Below, piece after piece: positions 1 through 8,486 of a DNA stretch of 64,000 nucleotides. The stretch comes from Sphingomonas ginsenosidimutans (lineage in GTDB: Bacteria; Pseudomonadota; Alphaproteobacteria; Sphingomonadales; Sphingomonadaceae): contig NZ_NWVD01000002.1 in NCBI RefSeq assembly GCF_002374835.1, forward strand, positions 62,001 through 126,000. Direction: 5' to 3'. A program made the position numbers and the translations under genes. The stretch's first letter is position 1. Each line of letters begins with the position of its first letter. The notes under the pieces are model-generated. The model saw nothing but the letters and a program-made list of their open reading frames with translations. It was not told the origin of the DNA and did not search any database.

Positions 1-1233
1 GGCGGCACCTGCGTCATCCGCGGCTGCGTGCCCAAGAAGCTGCTCGTCTATGGCGCGCATTTCGCCGAGGACCTGCGCGACGCGCGGCATTTCGGCTGGG
101 ATGTGCCCCCCGACTGTGCGTTCAGCTGGCCGCGGCTGCGCGACAACGTGCTGAAGGAAGTCGACCGGATTAACCAGGCCTATACCACCACGCTGGAATC
201 GAACGGGGCCGAGATCATCCACCAGCGCGCCACCGTCTCCGGCCCGAACGAGGTAACGCTGGCCGACGGCACGACGAAGACAGCGAAGACGATCCTGATC
301 GCGGTCGGCGCGCATCCCGCGGTGCCCGAATGTCCCGGCCATGAACATGGCATCACCTCGAACGAGGCGTTCCACCTCGATGCGGTGCCCCAGCGCGTGC
401 TGATCGCGGGCGCGGGCTATATCGCCAACGAATTCGCCGGCATCTTCCACCAGCTGGGCGCGCACGTCATCCTGATGAACCGGTCGAAGGAGATATTGCG
501 CGGCTACGACCTGCAGATCCGCGACCGGCTGCTCCAGATCAGCATGATGAAGGGGCTGGAGTTCCGCTTCGACGCCACCTTCCAGGGGATCGAGAAGCTG
601 GATGACGGCTGCCTGAAGGTCAGCATGGCGAATCACGAGCCGGCGGTGGTCGACATGGTGATGTTCGCCACCGGGCGCAAACCGAACACGCACGGACTGG
701 GCCTCGACACCGCAGGGGTGGAGCTGGACGATATGGGCGCGGTGAAGGTCGATGCCGACAACCGCTCCACCTGCCCGTCGATCTACGCGATCGGCGACGT
801 CACCAACCGCATCCAGCTGACCCCGATCGCGATCCGCGAAGGGCAGGCGTTCGCCGACAATCTGTTCGGCGGGAAATCGACAATGGTCGACTACGATTGC
901 GTGCCCTCCGCGGTGTTCAGCCACCCGCCGATCGCCGGCGTCGGCATGACCGAGGCGGAGGCGCGGCAGAAGCTGGGATCGGTGAAGATCTATTCGTCCG
1001 ATTTCCGCCCGATGAAGAACGTGCTGGCCGGCCGCGACGAACGCGCGCTCTACAAGATGGTGTGCGACGGGGAAACCGACCGCGTCGTCGGCATCCACAT
1101 GATCGGCCCCGACGTGCCGGAAATCATCCAGTCCGCCGCCGTCGCGGTGAAGGCGGGACTGACCAAGGCGCAATTCGACGCCACCGTCGCGCTCCATCCG
1201 ACCATGGCGGAGGAACTGGTGCTGCTGAAGTAG
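1..1233 (+). CDS. gor: Glutathione-disulfide reductase, 5' end outside the window
   Basis: NADPH-dependent flavoenzyme that reduces oxidised glutathione in the cytoplasm. The reading frame is open from the first base, so the N-terminal FAD-binding strand lies outside the window; about 410 residues are visible. The first codons encode GGTCVIRGCVPKK, whose two cysteines (codons 4 and 9) form the redox-active disulfide. The CVIRGC spacing is typical of the plant/cyanobacterial/alphaproteobacterial type rather than the E. coli CVNVGC type. A second Rossmann motif, GAGYIANEFAG, lies near base 410, an FAD-contacting YAIGD near 785, and the C-terminal HPTMAEE, which supplies the active-site His/Glu, near 1195. 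The GTG at base 28 is internal and is not the real start. The gene converges on the thioesterase gene across a hairpin. Confidence 0.93.
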   Translation, partial: GGTCVIRGCVPKKLLVYGAHFAEDLRDARHFGWDVPPDCAFSWPRLRDNVLKEVDRINQAYTTTLESNGAEIIHQRATVSGPNEVTLADGTTKTAKTILIAVGAHPAVPECPGHEHGITSNEAFHLDAVPQRVLIAGAGYIANEFAGIFHQLGAHVILMNRSKEILRGYDLQIRDRLLQISMMKGLEFRFDATFQGIEKLDDGCLKVSMANHEPAVVDMVMFATGRKPNTHGLGLDTAGVELDDMGAVKVDADNRSTCPSIYAIGDVTNRIQLTPIAIREGQAFADNLFGGKSTMVDYDCVPSAVFSHPPIAGVGMTEAEARQKLGSVKIYSSDFRPMKNVLAGRDERALYKMVCDGETDRVVGIHMIGPDVPEIIQSAAVAVKAGLTKAQFDATVALHPTMAEELVLLK

Positions 1234-1252
1234 CGGCGCTCCCAATACGTCA

Positions 1253-1270
1253 CCCCAGCGAAAGCTGGGG
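1253..1270. terminator. Hairpin between convergent genes (interspersed palindrome)
   Basis: Perfect inverted repeat CCCCAGC-GAAA-GCTGGGG sits in the 70-bp gap between gor and the convergent thioesterase gene. The stable GAAA tetraloop and position suggest a bidirectional transcription stop, although there is no long T-tract. The same core recurs in other gaps of this window (17616 and 19669), so it is also a member of an interspersed repeat family. Confidence 0.55.
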
Positions 1271-1303
1271 TTTCCCGGTAAGGGAACGAAGCGCGGCGCC
1301 CGC

Positions 1304-1765
1304 CTATCCCGCTGCCACCGCGCCGCGCTGCGCCGGGATCACCGCGGCGGTCATCCGCGCGATGCACACCAGCCGCTCGGCCGCGTCGGTGATGCGGATC
1401 GTCCAGACCTGACTGGTGCGGCCCAGGGATTCGGCGCGCGCGGTGGCGTGGACATATCCGTCGCCGGCGGGGCGCAGGTGGTTGGCGTTGATCTCCATGC
1501 CCACCGCCGCCGACACCGCCGGGTCCAGCGTCGCCATCGCCGCGACCGATGCGACCGTCTCGGCCAGCGCGACGGAGGCGCCGCCGTGCAGCCGCCCGTA
1601 GGGCTGCTTCGTCCGCTCGCTCACCGGCATCCGCGCGGTCAGCCAGTCGTCACCGGATGCGACGAATTCGATCCCCAGGAAACCGGGCATCGACGTCGCG
1701 CCAACCGCGGTCAGCCGCGCCAGATCGGGAGTACCGCCGTGCCAGATCGTCGTATTCGTGGTCAT
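1304..1765 (-). CDS. Hotdog-fold acyl-CoA thioesterase (PaaI/YdiI family)
   Basis: Predicted to hydrolyse acyl-CoA or aroyl-CoA thioesters in the cytoplasm. The 153-aa product carries the PaaI/YdiI core GRLHGGASVALAET, followed by VGMEINANHLRP and the late SLGRTSQVW segment. These match the E. coli YdiI/EntH group closely in order and spacing. The start is taken at the ATG that overlaps the stop of the upstream HExxH gene by four bases (ATGA), which implies translational coupling; a longer frame upstream has no family similarity. It is the last gene of a three-gene minus-strand operon (PCuAC chaperone, HExxH protein, thioesterase). The physiological substrate cannot be told from sequence. Confidence 0.82.
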   Translation of the reverse strand: MTTNTTIWHGGTPDLARLTAVGATSMPGFLGIEFVASGDDWLTARMPVSERTKQPYGRLHGGASVALAETVASVAAMATLDPAVSAAVGMEINANHLRPAGDGYVHATARAESLGRTSQVWTIRITDAAERLVCIARMTAAVIPAQRGAVAAG

Positions 1766-2241
1766 GCCCGCCTCGTGGTTCCTGAATCGGTGGGAAAGGG
1801 AAGGATCGTCTCGTACCGCGCCAGTTCCGGCGCACCGGGTATCCGCGCGCCCCGCCGCAGCAGGAAGGCGTGGCGGACGATCTCCGCCTGCTGCTCGATC
1901 CCGTATCGCTCCAGCCGCCAGCCGGGGCGGATCGCATAATGGTAACGGCAGAACGAATGGCGCGCGAGCGGCAGGCAGATGCCGCGCTGGTGCTGCCAGA
2001 TGTGGCACATCTCGTGGATGAACAGCCCCTGCGCATCCAGCGGCGCATCGGCGAAATCGTCACGCCACAGGTCGCCGCGCGGATGGAAGTGGATCGTGCC
2101 GGCCGGCGCCATCACCACGCCGCGCGGCTGGAAGAACGCCCATTTGCGCCGTGCCAGCGCCACCTGCCCATAATCGATCGTGTCGCCGTACACCGACCGC
2201 GCCAGCGCCACCTCGCCCTCGGTCAGCGCGCGCCGTGTCAC
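1762..2241 (-). CDS. Small HExxH-motif (zinc metallopeptidase-like) protein
   Basis: A 159-aa protein of uncertain function. Its clearest feature is HEMCHIWQHQRG near the middle, an HExxH zinc-binding signature in the style of SprT-like or gluzincin folds. A third ligand is not obvious. Similar short proteins occur in sphingomonads under vague names such as vgr-related protein; I do not recognise a tested function. There is no signal peptide, so a cytoplasmic location is likely. It starts with GTG overlapping the stop of the PCuAC-type gene (GTGA), and its own stop overlaps the thioesterase ATG, so all three are probably co-translated. Confidence 0.6.
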   Translation of the reverse strand: MTRRALTEGEVALARSVYGDTIDYGQVALARRKWAFFQPRGVVMAPAGTIHFHPRGDLWRDDFADAPLDAQGLFIHEMCHIWQHQRGICLPLARHSFCRYHYAIRPGWRLERYGIEQQAEIVRHAFLLRRGARIPGAPELARYETILPFPTDSGTTRRA

Positions 2242-2675
2242 TCCGGCGCCGCCTCGCCCGCGCCGATCACCGTGGCGGGCACCTCCACCGCGGTCCCGTC
2301 ATCGAAGCGGAAGGTAAGCGGCAACTTGCCATTCGGGGTCACGCCGGCGGGCACGCCGAACAGCATCGCATGAAAGCCGCCGGGCGCCAGCTTGACCGTT
2401 CCCGCCTTGGGCACCGGCACCGCCTTCACCGCGTCCATCGCCATCATGCCGTTGCCGGTCATGCGGCTGTTGTGCAGTTCGATGCGCGCGACGCCGGGCG
2501 CGGTGATCTGCACCAGCGCCGCGTCCTTCACCCCGCCGTGCAGCACGGCATATCCCGCCGCCGGCCGCCCCGGCACCGCCGCGAGCCGGACATAGGCATC
2601 GCCCGCGACCGGCGCCTGCGGCGCGCCGGAACAGGCGGCAAGGATCAGTACCGGTGCAAGCGCCATCATCCGCAT
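2238..2675 (-). CDS. PCu(A)C-type periplasmic copper chaperone, lipoprotein
   Basis: Likely Cu(I) carrier that delivers copper to cytochrome oxidase in the periplasm. The N-terminus has a short hydrophobic stretch ending in the lipobox LAAC, so the 145-aa product is probably membrane-anchored. The copper site pattern is visible: a His in ELHNSRM, Met residues in GMMAM, then the late HAM, as in the H-x(10)-M-x(21)-H-x-M family signature. The ATG at 2675 is chosen because GGGAG lies eight bases upstream and the signal peptide then begins at once; an in-frame start 18 bases upstream is possible. It is the first gene of the small operon. Confidence 0.75.
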   Translation of the reverse strand: MRMMALAPVLILAACSGAPQAPVAGDAYVRLAAVPGRPAAGYAVLHGGVKDAALVQITAPGVARIELHNSRMTGNGMMAMDAVKAVPVPKAGTVKLAPGGFHAMLFGVPAGVTPNGKLPLTFRFDDGTAVEVPATVIGAGEAAPE

Positions 2676-2732
2676 CGCATCATCTCCCATCATCTCGCCC
2701 CTGCCTACGAAGCCGTGGCCGCGCCCGCAATC

Positions 2733-5159
2733 CTACCGCCGCGCATCCGCCTTCTTGGTGCGCAGCGTCGCGCTGGCGGCGGCGGGATCGTCGGGCCACG
2801 GGTGGCGCGGGTAGCGGCCGCGCATCTCCTTGGCCACTGCGCTCCAGCTGCCGCGCCAGAAACCCGGCAGGTCGCGCGTCGTCTGGATCGGGCGTCCTGC
2901 GGGGCTGGTCAGTGACAGGACCAGCGGCACGCGCGCTTCCCCCACCACAGGATGCTCGTCCAGCCCGAACAGCGCCTGGACACGCAGCTCAACGGTCGGC
3001 CCGGCCTCCGCGCCATAGTCGATCGCATGGGTCGATCCGGCGGGGCTGGTGAAATCGGCCGGCGCCAGCCGGTCGGTCTGGCGCAGTGCGTCCCAGCCCA
3101 GCAGGTTGCGCAACGCATCGGTCAGCGCCCCCGGCGCGATCGCGTCCAGCCGACGCTTGCCGGCCACCAGCGCGGGCAGCCATTCGTCGATCCGCGCGAT
3201 CAGCACCGCATCGTCCAGCGGCACCCCGGCATAGGCCGCGCGCGTCCGCAGCGCCTGCGCCCCCGCCGACCAGGGGAGCAGCGCCGGCCCGTGACGGCGT
3301 ACCCCCTCGACCAGCGCGGCGGCGATCGTCGCGGGATCGGCGGTGCTGTCCGGCCCGCTCGACACGCGGATCGCGCCCAGCCGCCGTTCGCGCAGCGCCT
3401 GCACCGCACCGGTGGCCGGATCGAAGGTGGCGGTGCGATGGGTGGCGATCCGGTCGGCGAACATCCCCTCCACTGCGTCCGCGCCGATCGCGGCGGCGGA
3501 CAGGATGCGCGCGCCCGCCGCCATCCCCTGCGTCTCTGCGACCGCCAGCCATTCCTGCCGCGCCAGCGGCGAGGTCGGGTCGAGCCGGAAACCGCGCCCG
3601 CCCGCCGAGGCCCAACGCTCGCCATTCGCATCGCGGCGCTTCGCCACCCGATCGGGGAAGGCCAGCGCGATGCACTCCGCGATCGTCCCCTCCCCGTCCC
3701 CGGCCCCGTCGCCGCGCCCGCGCACCAGCGCCGCCCAGCGCTTCGCCAGCCCGCGCGCGCTTTCAGCCTTCGCCGACCGATCGCCGCGCCAGCGTCGCCA
3801 GCGCACCTCCAGATCGGCATCGGGACCGCCCAGCCCGCGCTCCTGCAACAGCGCCGCGACCTCGGCGGCCAGCCGCTTGTCGGGGGCGAGCAGCAGCATG
3901 TGCGCCAGCCGCGGCGCCATCGGTAGCGCCGCCATCGCGCGGCCATGCGCGGTCGGCCGCCCATCCTGGTCCAGCGCGCCCAGCACCGTCAGCCGCGCGC
4001 GCGCCTCCGCCACCGCCGCCTCGGGCGGGGGGTCGATCCATGCCAGCTGGCGCGGATCGGCGACGCCCCAGATGGCGGTGGCCAGCAGCAGCGCCGACAG
4101 GTCCGCCTCCAGGATCTCCGGCGGGTCGAACCGCGGCATCCCCGCGGTGGCCGCGGCCTCCCACAGGCGATAGGCGACCCCCGGACCCTGTCGCGCGGCA
4201 CGACCGGCGCGCTGGGTCGCCGCCGCCTGGCTCTCGCGTTCGGTCACCAGCCGCGTCATCCCGACCGCGCGATCGTAGCGCGGGCGCCGCGCCAGCCCGG
4301 AATCGACCACCACGCTGATGCCGTCCAGCGTCAGGCTGGTTTCCGCGATCGACGTCGCCAGCACCAGTTTGCGCGCGCCGTCCGGCTCGGCACGGATCGC
4401 CCCGCGCTGCGCCGCCGGGTCGAGGCTGCCGTGCAGCCGGTGCAGCCGCACCCCCGGCAGATCGCCCAGCCGTTCGGCGGTCCGCTCGATTTCCGCGATG
4501 CCGGGCAGGAAGGCGAGCACCCCGCCCGCCTCCTCCGCCAGCGACCGGCGGATCGCGGCGGCCATGTCGTCCTCGATCCGCGCCTCGCCCGCGCGGCCGA
4601 TGTGGCGCAATTCCAGCGGGAAGCTGCGCCCGGCGCTCTCCACCACCGGCGCATCGCCCATCAGCGCGGCGAAACGCGCGCCGTCCAGCGTGGCGGACAT
4701 CGCGACGATGCGCAGGTCAGGACGCAGCGCACCCTGCGCATCCAGTGCCAGCGCCAGCCCGAAATCACCGTCGAGGCTGCGTTCATGCACCTCGTCGAAC
4801 AGGATCGCGGACACGCCGGCCAGTTCGGGGTCGTTCTGCAACCGCGCGGTCAAGATCCCCTCGGTCACGACGGTGACGCGCGTCGCCGCCGACCGCTTTG
4901 TATCGAGCCGCGTGGCATAGCCGAAGGTGCGTCCGACCGGCTCGTCAGCCAGCGTCGCCATCCGTTCCGCCGCCGCGCGCGCCGCCAGACGGCGCGGCGA
5001 GGTGACCAGCACCTCGCCGGTGCACCATGGTTCAGCCAGCAGCGCGGGCGCGACCGCGGTGGTCTTTCCCGCCCCCGGCGGCGCGACCAGCACCGCCGCC
5101 GCGCCGACGCGCAGCGCGGCGAGCAGATCGGGCAGGACGGCATGGATCGGCAGGGTCAT
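2733..5159 (-). CDS. hrpB: ATP-dependent RNA helicase HrpB
   Basis: DEAH-family helicase of 808 aa, the usual length. Motif I APPGAGKTT is near residue 30, motif II DEVHERSLD follows, then MSATLDG (motif III), TSIAETSLTLDG (motif V) and QRAGRAAR (motif VI). The C-terminal third carries the HrpB-specific domain with LPGFWRGSW near the end. Its cellular role is poorly defined in most bacteria, where it is generally considered an RNA helicase. Despite the name it is unrelated to the Hrp secretion proteins, so it says nothing about the injectisome downstream. ATG start at 5159, transcribed alone. Confidence 0.93.
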   Translation of the reverse strand: MTLPIHAVLPDLLAALRVGAAAVLVAPPGAGKTTAVAPALLAEPWCTGEVLVTSPRRLAARAAAERMATLADEPVGRTFGYATRLDTKRSAATRVTVVTEGILTARLQNDPELAGVSAILFDEVHERSLDGDFGLALALDAQGALRPDLRIVAMSATLDGARFAALMGDAPVVESAGRSFPLELRHIGRAGEARIEDDMAAAIRRSLAEEAGGVLAFLPGIAEIERTAERLGDLPGVRLHRLHGSLDPAAQRGAIRAEPDGARKLVLATSIAETSLTLDGISVVVDSGLARRPRYDRAVGMTRLVTERESQAAATQRAGRAARQGPGVAYRLWEAAATAGMPRFDPPEILEADLSALLLATAIWGVADPRQLAWIDPPPEAAVAEARARLTVLGALDQDGRPTAHGRAMAALPMAPRLAHMLLLAPDKRLAAEVAALLQERGLGGPDADLEVRWRRWRGDRSAKAESARGLAKRWAALVRGRGDGAGDGEGTIAECIALAFPDRVAKRRDANGERWASAGGRGFRLDPTSPLARQEWLAVAETQGMAAGARILSAAAIGADAVEGMFADRIATHRTATFDPATGAVQALRERRLGAIRVSSGPDSTADPATIAAALVEGVRRHGPALLPWSAGAQALRTRAAYAGVPLDDAVLIARIDEWLPALVAGKRRLDAIAPGALTDALRNLLGWDALRQTDRLAPADFTSPAGSTHAIDYGAEAGPTVELRVQALFGLDEHPVVGEARVPLVLSLTSPAGRPIQTTRDLPGFWRGSWSAVAKEMRGRYPRHPWPDDPAAASATLRTKKADARR

Positions 5160-5341
5160 GGGGCGGCCCTACCGCGATCGATACGCTCGGCGAAAGCGCG
5201 CGCCCGTGTTCCGGCAATCGCCGGAACCCAGGGCCGGACGCGGCAATGACGGCTGGCGATCATGACCCTGGGCTCCTGCCTTCGCAGGAGCACGGCGGCG
5301 CTGTCCGGATCGTCACCCCGGGCGTGACCCGGCATGACGCG
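5160..5341. repeat. Intergenic gap with palindrome CTCCTGC-CTTC-GCAGGAG
   Basis: The 182-bp gap between hrpB and the kinase gene holds no credible ORF. At 5273-5290 there is a perfect 7-bp inverted repeat CTCCTGC-CTTC-GCAGGAG, and a weaker GC-rich palindrome follows near 5311. A close relative of the first (CTCCTGCGAAGGCAGG) occurs near 62011. Both genes flanking this gap read leftward, so the hairpin could end transcription of the kinase gene, but it is best seen as one copy of an interspersed repeat. Confidence 0.5.
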
Positions 5342-6334
5342 TCATACGTGCCCGGTCAGCGTCTTCAGGTCGACCATCGGCCGCGCGCCGAAATGCTGGA
5401 TCACCTCTGCCGCGCAAATCGCGCCCAGAGTCAGCGACGCCTCCAGCGACTGGCCGCGCGCCTGGCCGTGGAGGAAGCCGGCGGCGAACAGGTCGCCCGC
5501 GCCGGTGGTGTCCACCACCTTGTCGATCGGCTGCGCCGGGACGCACACCCGCGCCTCGCCCGCGATCGCGCACGCGCCGCGCTCGCTCAGCGTGACGACC
5601 AGCAGGGGCACCTTGCCGCGCACCGCGTCGATCGCCGCCTCGACATCGCCCGTCTCGGTAAGCGACATGATCTCCGCCTCATTGGCGAACAGCACGTCGA
5701 TCAGCCCCTGGTCGATCAATTCGTGGAATGCCGCGCGGTGGCGGTCGATGACGAATTCGGCCGACAGCGTGAACGCCACCTTGCGTCCCGCGGCGCGCGC
5801 GACGTCGATCGCGGCGCGCATCGCCGCACGCGGCTCTTCGGGGTCCCACAGATAGCCTTCGAGATAGAGGTAGCGCGCATCGGCGATCAGATCGCGGTCC
5901 AGCGCCGCCTCCGGCAGATAGTGCGAAGCGCCCAGGAAGGTGTTCATCGTGCGCTGCCCGTCGGGCGTCACGAAGATCAGGCAGCGGCCCGTCGTCGGCG
6001 CACCGGCGCGCGCGGGCGTGTCGAAGCGGATGCCCGCGGCGCGGATGTCGTGCGCGAACACTTCGCCCAGCTGGTCGTCGGCGACCTGCCCGATGAAGGC
6101 GCAGGCGTCGCCCAGCGCGGCCATGCCCGCGATCGTGTTCGCCGCCGAACCGCCCGACACTTCCTGCCCCGGCCCCATCTTGGCATAGAGCGCGTCGGCT
6201 TCCTCGGGGGAGAAGACCAGCGCCATCGCGCCCTTGGTCATGCCGTTGTCGGCGATGAAGGCATAGGTGGCGGGGGCAAGGATGTCGACGATGGCATTGC
6301 CGATCGCGACCACGTCGTAGCGGGGTTCGGTCAA
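5342..6334 (-). CDS. PfkB-family kinase, probable adenosine kinase
   Basis: Cytoplasmic ATP-dependent kinase, 330 aa, of the ribokinase/PfkB fold, most like bacterial adenosine kinases. The N-terminal strand YDVVAIGNAIVD, the substrate-lid motif SGGSAANTIAG and the catalytic DTTGAGDLFAAGF near the C-terminus (general-base Asp) are all present. The start is a TTG at 6334 with a weak AGGA ten bases upstream; no ATG precedes the conserved first strand, so a rare start codon is effectively forced. Other nucleoside or sugar substrates are possible. It diverges from the EI24 gene with about 95 bp between the starts. Confidence 0.8.
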   Translation of the reverse strand: MTEPRYDVVAIGNAIVDILAPATYAFIADNGMTKGAMALVFSPEEADALYAKMGPGQEVSGGSAANTIAGMAALGDACAFIGQVADDQLGEVFAHDIRAAGIRFDTPARAGAPTTGRCLIFVTPDGQRTMNTFLGASHYLPEAALDRDLIADARYLYLEGYLWDPEEPRAAMRAAIDVARAAGRKVAFTLSAEFVIDRHRAAFHELIDQGLIDVLFANEAEIMSLTETGDVEAAIDAVRGKVPLLVVTLSERGACAIAGEARVCVPAQPIDKVVDTTGAGDLFAAGFLHGQARGQSLEASLTLGAICAAEVIQHFGARPMVDLKTLTGHV

Positions 6335-6429
6335 GGAATTGATCCTGGATGGGGAAAGCGCAAGGTCGCCCGCGTAAAGCGCCGCGTGCCCTTGCGCAAC
6401 CGCGTCGCGCGGCGCAACGCTGGCGCGCG

Positions 6430-7098
6430 ATGATCCGCGCGTTCTTCCTCGCCGTCGGGCAATTGGGCGATCCGCCGGTGCGCCGCGTGCTGTTCGCCTC
6501 GCTCGCGATCACGCTGGCGATCTTTGTCGTCGCAGGCGCGGTGCTGTGGTGGGGGATCGACGCGCTGCTGGCCAACGTGGCGTGGCACGGCGCGCTGGCG
6601 GGCGTGGCGGCGACGCTCGTGACCGTGCTGGCGTTGTGGCTGCTGTTCCGCGCGGTCGCGATCCTGGTCGTCGGGCTGTTCGCCGACACGATCGTCGCCG
6701 CGGTGGAGCGGCGCCATTATCCCGATCGCCTCGCCGGCGCGCGCGCCGTGCCGTTCCACCGCGGGCTGGCGATGGGCGCCGGATCGGCGGCGCGGTTCGT
6801 GGGCGTGAATCTGCTGATGACCCCCGTCTATGTCGCCTTGCTGGTTTCCGGGGTGGGCACTGCGGCGGCGTTCTTCGTCGTCAATGCCTGGCTGCTGGGA
6901 CGCGACCTGACCGATATGGTCGCCGCTCGGCACATGGACGCTGCGGCGATGCGGGGCTGGCGCGCGGCGACCGCCGGGCGGCGGTTCGCGCTGGGGCTTG
7001 CGGGCACCGCCCTGTTCGTGGTTCCGCTGCTCAACATCCTGGCGCCGGTGATCGGCGCCGCGATGGCGACGCACCTTTATCACGGGACCGACCGATGA
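6430..7098 (+). CDS. EI24-family integral membrane protein
   Basis: Inner-membrane protein of 222 aa with several hydrophobic segments, starting MIRAFFLAVGQLGDPPVRRV. Segments around FASLAITLAIFVVAGAVLWW, AGVAATLVTVLALWLLF and the C-terminal FALGLAGTALFVVPLLNIL are clear, and NAWLLGRDL, typical of EI24/CysZ-like proteins, sits between them. The family includes the sulfate transporter CysZ, but most alphaproteobacterial members are untested, so no substrate is assigned. The ATG at 6430 is preferred over an upstream in-frame codon because the extra residues are basic and unlike the family. Its stop overlaps the next ATG. Confidence 0.75.
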   Translation: MIRAFFLAVGQLGDPPVRRVLFASLAITLAIFVVAGAVLWWGIDALLANVAWHGALAGVAATLVTVLALWLLFRAVAILVVGLFADTIVAAVERRHYPDRLAGARAVPFHRGLAMGAGSAARFVGVNLLMTPVYVALLVSGVGTAAAFFVVNAWLLGRDLTDMVAARHMDAAAMRGWRAATAGRRFALGLAGTALFVVPLLNILAPVIGAAMATHLYHGTDR

Positions 7099-7478
7099 CA
7101 CCGCAGCCGCGGGCCTGCCGCCTGATCCTGCCGTTCGCGCTGGCGCTGCTGGGCGGCTGCGCCACCACCGGCACCACGGGCGGGGCCGCGCGCGCACCGC
7201 TGATCCCGATCCCGCAGACCGGGCTGACGCATATCGTCGGGCAGGATGCCGCCGCGCTGGTGCGGCAGTTCGGCCAGCCCGACGCCGACGTGCGCGAAGG
7301 CACCGCGCGCAAGCTGCAGTTCACCAGCGCGATCTGCGTCATGGACGCCTATCTCTATCCCCCCAAACAGGGCGCGGAGCCGCGCGTCACCTGGGTCGAC
7401 ACCCGCCAGCGCGACGGCAGCAGCATCGATCGCGCCAGCTGCGCGGCCGCGATCGCGCGCCGCACCGGCGGCAAGTAA
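7095..7478 (+). CDS. Small lipoprotein of unknown function
   Basis: The 127-aa product begins with a signal peptide, FALALLGGCATTG, whose lipobox Cys is at about residue 21, so it should be a lipid-anchored envelope protein. The mature part has no motif I can name; two further Cys residues (in SAICVMDAYLY and RASCAAAI) could form a disulfide. The shape (QDAAALVRQFGQPDADVREGTARKLQF) resembles the BamE/SmpA-like small lipoproteins in its opening, but this is weak. Overlap ATGA with the EI24 gene suggests co-translation. Confidence 0.65.
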   Translation: MTPQPRACRLILPFALALLGGCATTGTTGGAARAPLIPIPQTGLTHIVGQDAAALVRQFGQPDADVREGTARKLQFTSAICVMDAYLYPPKQGAEPRVTWVDTRQRDGSSIDRASCAAAIARRTGGK

Positions 7479-7541
7479 GCGATTGGCGCGGCGCGGCGGC
7501 GCCGCTACCACCCCGCGCTGGGCAATCAAAAGGGGCGCTAC

Positions 7542-8486
7542 GTGTCATCCCATCCGTCAGCCGTCGTCGCCGACGGCCTGGTGAAGCGATTCGGCGATCG
7601 GCGGGTCGTCGACGGCGTCGACCTAGTGGTGCCGCGCGGTGCGATCTACGGTGTGCTGGGCCCCAATGGCGCGGGCAAGACCACGACGCTGCGCATGTTG
7701 CTGGGCATCATCGAACCCGATGAGGGCGAACGCATCCTGCTGGGCGCGCGCCACCCGCGCGACGCCGGCGACCGCGTCGGCTATCTGCCGGAGGAACGCG
7801 GCCTCTATCCCGCGATGAAGGCGCGCGAGGCGATCGCGTTCATGGGCGCGCTGCGCGGACTGGACTGGGCCACCGGCCGTGCCCGCGCGGCGGAGATGCT
7901 GGAAGCCGCCGGGCTGGGCCATGCGGTGGACGAGAAGATCCGCAAGCTGTCGAAGGGCATGGCGCAGCTGGTCCAGCTGCTCGGCTCGGTCGTGCATCGC
8001 CCCGACCTGATCGTGCTGGACGAGCCGTTTTCCGGGCTGGACCCGGTCAACCAGGAACGGCTGGAGGCGCTGATCCTGGCCGAGCGCGATCGCGGCGCGA
8101 CGATCCTGTTTTCCACCCACGTCATGGCCCATGCGCAGCGGCTGTGCGACCGGCTGGCGGTGATCGCGGGCGGGCGCCGCCGGTTCGAGGGGACGGTCGA
8201 CGAGGCGCGCGGGCTGCTGCCGCCGCAGGTCCGATACGTTCCCCATCATACCGATGCCGCGCTGGCCGACCTGCTGCCCGGCGATGCGACGCGCGACGGC
8301 GACAGCTGGCGTTTCCAGCTGCCAGCGGAGGGGATCGAGGGGCTGCTGACGCGGCTGATCGCCGCCGGATACGGCATCGCCGGCCTCGCCATCGAACGCC
8401 CCGGCCTGCACGAGGCGTTCGTGCGCATCGTCGGCGAGGCGGCCGCCGCATCCGGCCCCGCAACCGTGACGGAGCGCGCCGCATGA
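7542..8486 (+). CDS. ABC transporter ATP-binding protein (NatA-like)
   Basis: ATPase subunit, 314 aa, of an ABC-2 type exporter. Walker A GPNGAGKTT is near residue 45, the signature is the degenerate LSKGMAQ, and Walker B is LIVLDEPFSGLDP. The long C-terminal part after the core, including the EARGLL region, is typical of NatA/drug-export ATPases. It starts with GTG preceded by AAAAGGGG about eight bases upstream. The stop overlaps the permease ATG by four bases, so the two subunits are coupled. The substrate is not evident; Na+ efflux and drug export are both possible. Confidence 0.85.
   Translation: MSSHPSAVVADGLVKRFGDRRVVDGVDLVVPRGAIYGVLGPNGAGKTTTLRMLLGIIEPDEGERILLGARHPRDAGDRVGYLPEERGLYPAMKAREAIAFMGALRGLDWATGRARAAEMLEAAGLGHAVDEKIRKLSKGMAQLVQLLGSVVHRPDLIVLDEPFSGLDPVNQERLEALILAERDRGATILFSTHVMAHAQRLCDRLAVIAGGRRRFEGTVDEARGLLPPQVRYVPHHTDAALADLLPGDATRDGDSWRFQLPAEGIEGLLTRLIAAGYGIAGLAIERPGLHEAFVRIVGEAAAASGPATVTERAA

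Noticed and set aside
2733..5159. HrpB as evidence for a Hrp-type secretion system.
   Set aside because: This HrpB is a DEAH helicase that shares only the name with the plant-pathogen secretion protein.
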